Positions 7,338 to 15,097 of a stretch of DNA of 40,536 nucleotides are shown one piece after another. The DNA lies in assembly GCA_963793005.1 (NCBI GenBank), contig CAWBYP010000007.1, positions 1 through 40,536 on the forward strand, in the 5' to 3' direction. How positions within the stretch are numbered: the first letter of the stretch is position 1; every line of letters begins with the position of its first letter. This DNA is from RPQJ01 sp963793005 (GTDB lineage: Bacteria; Pseudomonadota; Gammaproteobacteria; Steroidobacterales; Steroidobacteraceae). The notes beneath the pieces are model-generated. The model was given only the letters and a program-made list of their open reading frames with translations. It searched no databases and was not told the DNA's origin. Both the position numbers and the translations under genes were made by a program.

Positions 7338-8144
7338 CTATTCCTTGGATCGATTCTCGCCGCGAATGTATCGAGACAAATGAAATGCGGCCATCGCCAC
7401 TTCATCCGGCGCGAGTGTTGCAGGCGCATTTTCGATGAAGGCGGGTAGGGCCTTGGGCTCCAGCACCCAGACTTCACGGCGGTGCTCCTTGTTCGTCTGC
7501 TCGACCCACCAACCTGGGAAGACCACGACTCCTCGGACCGGAAACAATCGTCCCGTTGACTCCTTGAGCAGGCGAGTGAGCCAATCTGCTTCTGCGGCAG
7601 CCTGTGTGACGGGGTCACGATCAGGTTCCCACCCAGCAATGCTAATGCGCTCGCCGTCGTATACCACCTTCGCGTCCGGCCCTGGCTTTGTGATGGTCTT
7701 CGTTTCGACGACGAAGATGCCATGAACCGAAACAACGACGTGATCCAGGTTAAAGTTGCTCGCCGGGACGTCGTGGAAGATGCGGCTCCCAGCCTCCCTG
7801 AGTCCCTCGAAGTACTGACCGACGGACACCTCTCCATCGCGACCCTGTCGAAGTTGCCGAACTCGAGCTCGCACGCGCATCACTCGCCAGATTAGCCAGG
7901 CGGTGCCTGCAAGAGCGACCAGCGTGTAGATCCACGGGCGGCGCGGCATGGACGTCCATGCGCCTATCCATTCAAATAAGGTGACCGCCCAAAGGCCGAT
8001 GAGTGCCGCAAACGGCGCCATGGCCTGGTCATCAATAACCTTCTGAATTTCCTCGTCTAAGGACTGCCCCGGATTGCGGAGGGGTCTGTCCTTGAGTGGC
8101 GATCTTGGTCCGGCCAAACGGTCGCTCCTTGTATCGATGGCCAC
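7338..8144 (-). CDS. Membrane-anchored NERD-domain nuclease-like protein
   Basis: 268 residues. A polar N-terminus is followed by two membrane segments (about 43-62 and 71-89), then a basic linker and a NERD domain. Conserved points: GRDGEVSVGQ (101-110), FNLDHVVV with D134, and GIFVVETKT with E148 and K150, the D...ExK arrangement of the PD-(D/E)xK nuclease fold. The start is GTG at 8144, supported by AAGGTAGGA a few bases upstream and overlapping the end of the HNH gene's leader. Five bases separate it from the HNH gene and seven from the HEPN gene. NERD proteins are linked to DNA processing and plasmid or phage defence; the target is unknown. Membrane anchoring suggests action at the inner face of the envelope. 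Confidence 0.88.
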   Translation of the reverse strand: MAIDTRSDRLAGPRSPLKDRPLRNPGQSLDEEIQKVIDDQAMAPFAALIGLWAVTLFEWIGAWTSMPRRPWIYTLVALAGTAWLIWRVMRVRARVRQLRQGRDGEVSVGQYFEGLREAGSRIFHDVPASNFNLDHVVVSVHGIFVVETKTITKPGPDAKVVYDGERISIAGWEPDRDPVTQAAAEADWLTRLLKESTGRLFPVRGVVVFPGWWVEQTNKEHRREVWVLEPKALPAFIENAPATLAPDEVAMAAFHLSRYIRGENRSKE

Positions 8145-8149
8145 TGATC

Positions 8150-9133
8150 CTACCTTCGCACCGCCTGCAGAAACACCGACTCTCTATGAAAATCGAGATA
8201 CCGCCGCTGCCCATCCGAGAAGGCGCCTGCGTTGAACTTAACGCCAACGGGTACGCCCATCTTCCCAAGCGAAAACTTGTGCGCCACGCCGGAGACCAGC
8301 AATTCGCCATTGTTCTCAAAGCTGATGAAGCCGCGGTCGAACAAGTGATCGATCGACGGAGTGAGCAGTAGCCCGTTCTCGCCGTCCAGGCGCTCGGCGT
8401 TATCGCTGTCCCGCCAAGGCTTGCAGTGACTGGCGATAAGGTGCTCGGGGCGATTTACTCCGGTAACGCGACAGTGCGTTTCGATGCGTGAAACTTCCTG
8501 GCGGAACTTGCCCTGTCCTCGCCGCGCGAGCACCAGTTGCTCGCGAGTTGTCTCGGGAATGGCGACGTCCTTTTCGATCTTAGAGCGCAGGTGCTCTTCC
8601 CACTCCGCGATGGACTGCGCTGGACGGTCCGTCAGTCCGGTGTCCTGGGAGAACAAGTTGCCGAGTTCGACGGCTCTAGTCGCCTCATACCCGATGAGGT
8701 TTGCCAGCGTGCGGGCCATGCCCTCGGGCACCGTCGTCAGGTAGACCGACTGGCTGCCGTGGCCCTCAGGTGACAGGGGGGAGTACTTGCCTGGTAGCAA
8801 GGGACCAAGGACCTCCATGTATTCCGAAACCTTGAACGGTTTCGTCAGCGTTTGGTACTGCACCTCTACCTTCCAGCCTACCCGCTCCCAGTTCATGCCG
8901 ACCGCGCCAAACTCGTTCGGCTTCGGGCATTCGTAGCAGACCGATTTGGCGATCCCGATCGCCCGGATGAAGGTGTTGGCGAATGAGAAAATGAGGTCGC
9001 CCGGCGCAACCTCGCGCATGAACTCGTAGTATGGGTTGATGTGCCCGTTTGACTTGCGTTTCGGAGACCACAGATAGCCGCCGGCCACCTCGTGCCGATA
9101 GGTCTGGTTTTGATTGACCCACCAGTAACGCAA
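8150..9133 (-). CDS. HNH endonuclease with N-terminal EVE/PUA-like domain
   Basis: 327 residues. Residues 1-110 (YWWVNQNQTYRHEVAGGYLW, then PGDLIFSFANTFIRAIGIA) look like an EVE/PUA-like base-reading domain. Residues 200-285 are an HNH_2 nuclease: CRVTG, LIASHCKPW with H236, GENGLLLTPSIDHLFD with N253 and H263, and RGFISF. Fusion of a PUA-like reader with HNH is typical of modification-dependent restriction; the recognised base is inferred. The start is TTG at 9133, preceded by GAAGG at nine bases and beginning at the family's conserved YWWVNQNQ; no ATG or GTG fits better. First gene of the HNH-NERD-HEPN operon, divergent from a PLD/SF2 helicase gene. Confidence 0.87.
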   Translation of the reverse strand: MRYWWVNQNQTYRHEVAGGYLWSPKRKSNGHINPYYEFMREVAPGDLIFSFANTFIRAIGIAKSVCYECPKPNEFGAVGMNWERVGWKVEVQYQTLTKPFKVSEYMEVLGPLLPGKYSPLSPEGHGSQSVYLTTVPEGMARTLANLIGYEATRAVELGNLFSQDTGLTDRPAQSIAEWEEHLRSKIEKDVAIPETTREQLVLARRGQGKFRQEVSRIETHCRVTGVNRPEHLIASHCKPWRDSDNAERLDGENGLLLTPSIDHLFDRGFISFENNGELLVSGVAHKFSLGKMGVPVGVKFNAGAFSDGQRRYLDFHRESVFLQAVRR

Positions 9134-9262
9134 TCTGCGACGCCTTCAGCGGCCTCTACGTGTTTGCCGAGCTAATGCACTGATCAATCTAGAGCAGAAG
9201 GCATAAGTAAGGCGGGCGCAAGTCGGGAAGCGGGCGTTTGCGCGAATCCTCGTGGTCGATCC

Positions 9263-12200
9263 GTGGATCAGACGCGCGGACGCATGAAAGACTTGACGAT
9301 CTGCGCTGCAAATATGAACACAAGGGGCAAGGCTGTGCCGGAGCGCGGGATAACGTTGGACGCGCCGATAATTAAGGCGGTAGAGAGGCTTGAACGTGGA
9401 GAAGTGGAGGCCCGCTACCTGGGGGACTCGGGAACGAGGCTGCACGCCAAGATCTATCGGGGTGATTCGGCAGTCACTTTAGGCTCCAGTAACTTCACCC
9501 AGCCCGGCCTTGTGTCCCAGCTCGAAGCGAATGTTCGCTTCACAGCCACATACGATAAAGCGAGGTTTCGAGAAGCCAGCGCTATTGCGGAAAATTATTG
9601 GTTATCTGGGACGTCCTACACGCAGGAGCTCATTGATCTGCTCAATTCGATGCTGCGGTGGGTCACCTGGCAGGAGGCGCTGGCTCGGGCGTGCGCTGAG
9701 TTGCTGGAGGGACAGTGGGCTAAGGACTACCTTGATGCACAGCCACTGGCTGGTGATCAACCACTGTGGCCCTCCCAGCAGCAGGGGATTGCGCAAGCTC
9801 TGTGGATTCTGGAGACCGTGGGCAGCGTGCTGGTCTCGGATGCGACGGGTTCTGGAAAGACCAGGCTGGGCGCACATTTGCTACGCGCCGTCATGGACCG
9901 AATCTGGAAGTTCGGGCGGATTCGACGCGGCCGAGCAGTCGTTGTCGCGCCGCCCGCCGTGGCTCGTGCCTGGCAGGCCGAGGCGACATTGGCTGGAACG
10001 CAGCTAGAGGTTCGCTCTCACGGCAAGCTCAGCCGAAGCGACGGCAGTGACCACGATGAGGTGGTAGAAGCCGTTCGTCGTGCGCAAGTCCTTGCCGTGG
10101 ACGAGGCACACAACTTCCTGAATCGATCGTCGGAACGGTCCCGCGTCCTTCTGAGCAACATGGCGGACCATACGATTCTCTTCACCGCGACGCCAATTAA
10201 TCGAAATGCTGCAGATCTGCTGCGTCTGGCAGATGTTCTCGGAGCAGACAATCTTGCCGCGGAAACGCTCGAAGCGTTTGAGGACATGCTGCGCCACCCG
10301 AATCGCGTGGGGGCGATGAGCGAGCAGCAGCTCAGTCGCCTAAGGTCGGAGTTGCGGCGGTTTACGGTCCGCCGGACCAAGACGATGCTGAACGCGCTAG
10401 TCGATGAAGCGCCGGAGAAGTATCGGGACGTAAAAGGAAAGCTTTGCCGATACCCCCGACACAATCCGGAAGTCTATCAACTCCATGAGTCTGCGGACGA
10501 TAAGCGTATTGCGGCGGAGATTCGAATTGCCACGACTGAGCTGACTGGCGCGGCACTCGTCACCAAGGCGGTAGAACTCCCAGCGTCACTTCGACATGAA
10601 GGGTGGTCGGAGGAAAAATTTCTTCAATCCAGACTCAATGGTGCCCGCCGTCTCAGTTCGTACCTGGTCATGTCGGCGCTCAGATCGTCCGGCTGCGCTC
10701 TCATTGAGCATCTGATTGGGACTGCAGAGGCAATCCGTGAATTCGAGCTGAAGACAGAGCACAAGCGCCAAGAGACTGGCAATGTCATCGGAAAGCTTGA
10801 AAGCAGGAAAGGAAAGCCACCGGGTAGCCGCCTTTCGATTCCTGATGTCCCTGCATGGTTAACCGATGCCGACGAGCATCTGCGGGTCTGCGAGGCAGAC
10901 TTGGCGATTTACCGCCACATTTCGAAGCTCGTTCGGACGATGTCGGACCGGAGGGAAATGCAAAAAGTTGCCTTGCTGGCGAAGCTCGCCAAAAAACACG
11001 CGATGGTCGTCGCGTTTGACAGTCGTCCAATCTCGCTTGCGGTGCTCCGCAAGCGGTTGCGCGTCCTTCTGGGGAATAAACATCAGGAAGTTGATGTAAT
11101 TCTAGCGACGGGGGAGCGTGCTGCCGCCCGCAAGGAGGTGTCGTCCAAGATGCGCCGGGGTGCGGGTCATTCAGGCGCCTTGATCGCGATGTGCTCGGAC
11201 TCGATGTCAGAGGGCGTCAATCTTCAGGAAGCTTCGGTCGTCGTGCATTTGGACATGCCGAGTGTGGTACGGGTGGCAGAGCAGCGCGTGGGCCGTGTTG
11301 ACCGCATGGATAGCCCGCACAAGAGTATCCAGGTCTGGTGGCCGCAGGATGCAAAGGAGTTTGCTCTTCGTTCCGATGATCGGTTCTTGGAACGGTATGC
11401 CACGGTCGAGAGTCTGCTCGGCTCAAACTTGCCGCTGCCAGAGGCATTAGGCGGAAGCGGTTCGGATGGTCGCGATGAGGTGATTTCGACGGAATCGATG
11501 ATTAAGGAAGCCGAAGACGTAGATGCTGAGCCATGGGACGGAATCCAGGATGCCTTTTCGTCGGTTCGGGATCTCGTCGACGGTCCAACTCGCATCGTTC
11601 CGGCGGATAACCTACAGAGACTACCGTGAGGTCACAGAGCGTGTTCTAGCCCGAGTCAGTTGTGTCAGATCAGAGGATCGGTGGGCATTGCTATGTTTCG
11701 CGGGCTCAGCTCTGGGTGCCCCACGGTGGGTACTCGTTCGAGAGCAGGGCGACCAAGTGACGGCTGAGCTTGATTCCATTTGTCACGAACTCCGGGATCG
11801 TCTTGGTCCGGAGCGGAACAATCTCGAGCCGACGGAGAGGGCGATGAAATGGCTTGAGAGAGCGGTCGATCGCGTTCACACAGGGGAGCGAGATTTGTTG
11901 CCCAGGCGGAAGCAACGTGCCTTGGAAGAGATGGCGCTAGTTCTCGGGCACTACAAGACGAAATGCGAGATACGGGGCGAGCACGAAGATGTAGACAAGC
12001 TTCGAGCGATACTTTCCGCGATGCAGGATGACGACCCCGAGCTCTGGATTGACTGGGACTTAGTAGCCGAGCGCTGGCTCGATCTGATTCGGCCCGTTTG
12101 GTACGAAAGACTGACGGGGCGTAGGAAGCAGGCGCGGCCTTGTTGCTTCGGGACGTCAGGGCCGCTCTCAAGGATACAAGGCCACTCGAGTTGATTCGGG

Positions 12201-12283
12201 TTTTCGCGGCTTTCCTGCCGTTGCCGACCCTGCAACCGCTCGATGAACGATTGGCCGCTTGTATCCTAGGAATCCCAGAGTAG
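9263..12283 (+). pseudogene. PLD-domain/SF2 (SNF2-like) helicase, frameshifted
   Basis: From GTG 9263 the frame has half a phospholipase D domain (LHAKIYRGDSAVTLGSSNF: H61, K63, GSSN 74-77), then an SF2 helicase: Walker A ATGSGKT 194-200, DEAH 280-283, TATP 308-311 and QRVGRVDR near 672-680. It stops at 11629. Dropping one base near 11613 restores REVTERVLARVSCV and a long helical tail; a further -1 shift near 12130 restores LLLRDVRAALKDTRPLELI to TAG at 12281-12283. The N-terminus is also short: the usual first ~80 residues of a PLD domain are missing, although ARILVVDPWI, which fits a PLD strand, is encoded out of frame at 9243-9272. Several inactivating changes are therefore likely, unless they are assembly errors. 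Confidence 0.82.
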
Positions 12284-12742
12284 AGGCGGCGTACCCGCCG
12301 CGCCTCATTTGACATAACCGCATCTTATGCGTCTGGGATGCGCGGCCTGCGGACTCGACTCCCCGGCGCTCGAGTGTCTGATCGCTTTGCGGGTCTGGCT
12401 GGGCAAGGTAACAACAGCGGACCTCTAATCGGCTGCTGCCGAGGTCGATCAGGAGGCGGGCCGACAAGAACTAAACCAGACCTGTGCTCCGCAAACATTG
12501 GATCTGGGACGAACTGACCCCGTCGTGGGACCGTCGCCGGGCCGTGGCGTGACCGCGCCGGCCCGGATCGTCCTTCGGTTGCCCGCCGACCTGGCCGGCC
12601 TCGTTGTGGTGTCGTTCAGATCACCGCGATCCCGCCATCGGATCGGCGAGCGCCTCGGCGTGCACGCCAGATCGGTGCTGGGCGGCTTGCATCACGAATA
12701 TCTGCTGGCGCCCGCGTCGGCGTGATCGAGTAATTGCGGAGC
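12284..12742. other. Intergenic region with possible transposase remnant
   Basis: About 460 bases with no convincing gene. An imperfect GC-rich hairpin (AGGCGGCG...CGCCGCGCCT, 12284-12305) directly after the helicase stop may be a terminator. Near 12660-12725 one plus-strand frame ends LGGLHHEYLLAPASA, resembling the tail of some integrase-core transposases; there is no recognisable core before it, so this is a weak call. The rest is unexplained. Confidence 0.35.
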
Positions 12743-12787
12743 ACAAGTCAACTTGTCAATACCGTCGGGCGTTATGCTTGACGTAAC
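12743..12787 (+). promoter_or_regulatory. Palindromes upstream of higBA, probable HigA operators
   Basis: ACAAGT-CA-ACTTGT at 12743-12756 is a 6-nt inverted repeat, and GTTA...TAAC at 12771-12787 is a second, smaller one 9-53 bases upstream of the toxin start. HigA antitoxins repress their own promoter by binding such palindromes. TTGTCA (12753-12758) overlaps the first palindrome, but no -10 sits at a good spacing, so the promoter itself is uncertain. Confidence 0.45.
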
Positions 12788-12816
12788 GAATACTAATGAA
12801 TACACTTCGCTCCGGC

Positions 12817-13101
12817 ATGATCCGCAGCTACCGCGACAAGCGCACTCGTGATTTCGCCGATGGCAAGCGAGTCAAGGCGCTTGACGGCATCGCGCACAAG
12901 GCGTCGATGAAGCTGGACCAGCTGGACGCGGCGATTTCGCTGGACGACATTGCGGCGCTGCCGGGTAACCGCTTCGAGGCGCTGAAAGGCGATCGCAAGG
13001 GCCAGTACAGCATCCGCGTCAACGATCAATGGCGAGTGTGCTTCGAGTGGCCGAAAGGGTCAAAGGGTCCGCTCAACGTCGAAATCGTGGACTATCACTG
13101 A
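12817..13101 (+). CDS. higB: HigB-type mRNA interferase toxin
   Basis: 94 residues from ATG 12817 (MIRSYRDKRTRDF), the normal family length; an ATG seven codons upstream at 12796 is the alternative, and neither has a strong ribosome site. Conserved parts: the N-terminal MI.S..DK, then LPGNRFEALKGDRKGQYSIRV and NDQWRVCFEW, with the C-terminal VEIVDYH. HigB is a RelE-fold toxin that cleaves mRNA in the ribosomal A site. The toxin gene precedes the antitoxin gene, the reversed order typical of higBA, with seven bases between them. Confidence 0.92.
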   Translation: MIRSYRDKRTRDFADGKRVKALDGIAHKASMKLDQLDAAISLDDIAALPGNRFEALKGDRKGQYSIRVNDQWRVCFEWPKGSKGPLNVEIVDYH

Positions 13102-13108
13102 GGTCGTT

Positions 13109-13417
13109 ATGGGACGCACAGCAATTCATCCTGGCGAACACCTGGCCGAGCAGCTCGAGGAACTCGGCATGAGCGCGGCGGAACTCGCCCGTCGGATCAA
13201 GGTGCCCACGAATCGCGTGACGCAGGTTCTGAACGGGCAGCGCGCGATCACCGGTGACACGGCGCTCAGGCTCGGGCACTTTTTCGGCACCAGCGCCGAG
13301 TTCTGGCTCAACCTGCAGAAACTCCATGAGCTGCGCGTCGCCGAAAGGGAATCTGGCAAGGCAGTGACGAAGCTGCCCACACTGGCGGACCACCGTAACC
13401 GATCACGTGCCGCCTGA
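13109..13417 (+). CDS. higA: HigA-type antitoxin
   Basis: 102 residues. The opening IHPGEHLAEQLEELGMSAAE and the XRE helix-turn-helix (ELARRIKVPTNRVTQVLNGQ) are followed by the family's TGDTALRLGHFFGTSAEFWL and LQKLHELRVAE. It neutralises the adjacent HigB and represses the operon. It follows the toxin by seven bases and is translationally linked. Downstream the sequence passes directly into dispersed repeats. A second, different HigA-like protein lies at the window's left edge. Confidence 0.94.
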   Translation: MGRTAIHPGEHLAEQLEELGMSAAELARRIKVPTNRVTQVLNGQRAITGDTALRLGHFFGTSAEFWLNLQKLHELRVAERESGKAVTKLPTLADHRNRSRAA

Positions 13418-13430
13418 CACCCTCTCGGCC

Positions 13431-13608
13431 CTCGGTTCGGAAAGGGTTCGGTCGCGATGCCGGTAAACCGTTGAGCGTGCAGGAGCACTCCGAAAGTAAG
13501 TGCGACTTTCGGGATTCCGGTTCGGGATGGGCTCGGTCGGGCGGGGCGGTTCGGTCGGCCAGGCAGAAATCCCTTCCCGGTCTTCGGCTTACTCGCGCCG
13601 AACGGGGT
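13431..13608. repeat. Dispersed repeat with GGTTCGGTCGCGAT and CCCGGTCTTCGGCTT modules (copy 1)
   Basis: Two blocks here recur in the same order at 19933-20022. The first is GTTCGGAAA-GGGTTCGGTCGCGAT followed by GCCGG..AACCGTTGA; the second is TTCCCGGTCTTCGGCTTACTCGCGCC. The spacer differs: about 100 bases here and about 20 at the other copy. No protein is recognisable in this gap. Confidence 0.7.
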
Positions 13609-13617
13609 TCTCCGTTG

Positions 13618-13735
13618 TGCTGAAAATCCGCGTGTCGATGGTTCGATTGACTCGGATCGGCGAGTGCCGATCCTCGCCCTTCGGGCAGCTGCGCTGTCCT
13701 GATTCGCTGCGCGAATCGGTCCGTCCCTGGCCACC
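13618..13735 (+). repeat. tRNA-Phe-derived repeat split by 72-nt double hairpin (copy 1)
   Basis: Bases 13620-13648 are identical to 29 bases of tRNA-Phe from the anticodon loop to the T-loop, and 13721-13735 match the remaining 15 bases to CCACC. Even the following TTTCAACT resembles the tRNA's 3' flank (TTTCCAACT). A 72-nt insert (13649-13720) interrupts the T-loop. It folds as two hairpins: GGATCGGC/GCCGATCC and GATTCGC/GCGAATC, separated by CCCTTCGGGCAGCTGCGCTG. The 5' half of the tRNA is absent. The same structure recurs at 17054-17161. Confidence 0.9.
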
Positions 13736-13895
13736 GCTTTCAACTCCATGACTTTCAAAGGGTGCCGGGTATCGCCCGCGGAGCATCCGTGCCCATCGAG
13801 GGCCGGCCCACTTTGGCCCGGGAGTGGCCGCGGTTGAAGCCATGAAGCCCGTCCACGGTTAGGATTACGCATCGTCGCCGGGATCAGGGGGCGAT

Positions 13896-14075
13896 ATGTT
13901 CGTCGGTCCGGTGGTGTTCGCGGTGCTGATGTTCACGATGCAGGTCGGAATGCTGTTTGCGCCGTATCCGCCCACGCCGGCCGCGGTGGCGACGAGTGCG
14001 CTCGTGGCCTATGTGGCATTTGCGACAGTCGCCGGCTGGATCGATCGTCGGCGGGTGCTGACGAGCCGCGATTGA
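13896..14075 (+). CDS. Small membrane protein of unknown function
   Basis: 59 residues from ATG 13896, with GGGGG four bases upstream, to TGA at 14073-14075. Two hydrophobic segments are visible: VVFAVLMFTMQVGMLFA near the N-terminus and VATSALVAYVAFATVAGWI further on. They are separated by a Pro-rich turn (PYPPTPAA), and the protein ends with a basic WIDRRRVLTSRD, so both ends would face the cytoplasm. It lies about 110 bases before the DUF1304 gene on the same strand. I do not recognise a family; the ribosome site and topology support a real gene. Confidence 0.55.
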   Translation: MFVGPVVFAVLMFTMQVGMLFAPYPPTPAAVATSALVAYVAFATVAGWIDRRRVLTSRD

Positions 14076-14187
14076 GAGGAGACGGCGGCCGTCGGCACCG
14101 TTCTGCGGACATCCGGCAACCTGCGGTCGGACGGCAGCGAACCTGCGTCGCTTGCCCGAGGCGAGCTTCCGAGTAAGGGGAGGAGTC

Positions 14188-14544
14188 ATGTCGGCAATAG
14201 CAAATAGCATCGTTGGACTGGTCGCGCTGGTGCACGTGTACATCCTGGTGCTCGAGATGTTCCTTTGGGACAAGCCAGTCGGACTGCGCGCATTCGGCCA
14301 GACCAGGGAAGCGGCTGCGGCCTCCAAGGTTCTGGCGGCCAATCAGGGACTCTACAACGGGTTCCTGGCAGCCGGACTGATCTGGGGCCTCAGCCTCGGC
14401 ACGAATGGCACGGGCGTGAAAGTGTTCTTTCTCGGTTGTGTACTGATCGCCGGCGTTTACGGCGCGCTCACGGCGAGTCGAAAGATCCTTTTTGTCCAGG
14501 CAATTCCGGCAGCGCTAGGCCTGGTGTTCGTGCTGCTTGCGTGA
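14188..14544 (+). CDS. DUF1304 family membrane protein
   Basis: 118 residues, four predicted membrane helices. The family pattern is clear: VHVYILVLEMFLWDKPVG in the first helix and loop, LAANQGLYNGFLAAGLIWGL in the middle, and SRKILFVQAIPAALGL at the end. ATG at 14188 follows a strong GGGGAGGAG; upstream in-frame codons are not needed. The family's function is unknown. The DUF2784 gene starts 22 bases downstream, so the two are probably one transcript. Confidence 0.9.
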   Translation: MSAIANSIVGLVALVHVYILVLEMFLWDKPVGLRAFGQTREAAAASKVLAANQGLYNGFLAAGLIWGLSLGTNGTGVKVFFLGCVLIAGVYGALTASRKILFVQAIPAALGLVFVLLA

Positions 14545-14566
14545 TCGAGCTACGCTGCGTTTCCCA

Positions 14567-14974
14567 ATGTCGTACCGACTGCTGGCGGACCTGACGCTTA
14601 TCCTGCATGCCGGGTTCGTGGCGTTCGTGATGCTGGGTGCATTGCTCGTGTTGCGCTGGCCGCGCGTCGCATGGATACACCTGCCTGCGGTGTCGTGGGG
14701 CGCCGGCATCGAGTTTCTGGGCGGCATCTGTCCGCTGACACCGCTCGAGAATCACTGGCGCCAGCTGGCGGGCGGAGACGGCTACGCGGGCGGATTCGTC
14801 GAGCACTACGTGATGCCGATTCTCTATCCCGATGGGTTGACCCGCCGGGTGCAGGTCGTGCTCGGCGTGCTCGTGCTGGTGGTCAACGTGGCGATCTATT
14901 CCTGGGCGCTGTGGCGGCGGCGATCACGGCACGATGCCGGGGCAACGACGGACTCAGGAAATTCTGCGGGATGA
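14567..14974 (+). CDS. DUF2784 family membrane protein
   Basis: 135 residues. The first helix LADLTLILHAGFVAFVMLGA, then the conserved WPRVAWIHLPAVSWGAGIEF, CPLTPLENHW and GGFVEHYVMPILYP stretches are typical of DUF2784. Three to four membrane helices are predicted and the C-terminal tail is polar and Gly/Ser-rich. ATG at 14567 fits the family start. It follows the DUF1304 gene by 22 bases. No function is established for the family. Confidence 0.9.
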   Translation: MSYRLLADLTLILHAGFVAFVMLGALLVLRWPRVAWIHLPAVSWGAGIEFLGGICPLTPLENHWRQLAGGDGYAGGFVEHYVMPILYPDGLTRRVQVVLGVLVLVVNVAIYSWALWRRRSRHDAGATTDSGNSAG

Positions 14975-15097
14975 GCGGCAGCGGCAGCCGGTCGCAGGGC
15001 GTTGGCTGCGGCTCCATTGCGTGGGACGCGGTGATTGGCCGCGCGGGTACAGCGCGCAAACAGCACGGTTACTTGCGGGGGATTCCTGCCGCAGCCA

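Noticed and set aside
7331..7837. Long N-terminal extension of the HEPN protein
   Set aside because: It overlaps the NERD gene in another frame and has Ser/Arg-rich shadow composition; ATG 7330 fits the family and the operon spacing.
12498..12725. 75-codon open frame as a gene
   Set aside because: Only the last few residues resemble a transposase tail; no core or ribosome site. Kept as a weak remnant note.
13618..13735. Second functional tRNA-Phe
   Set aside because: The 5' half is absent and the T-loop is interrupted by 72 bases; no acceptor or D-arm can form.
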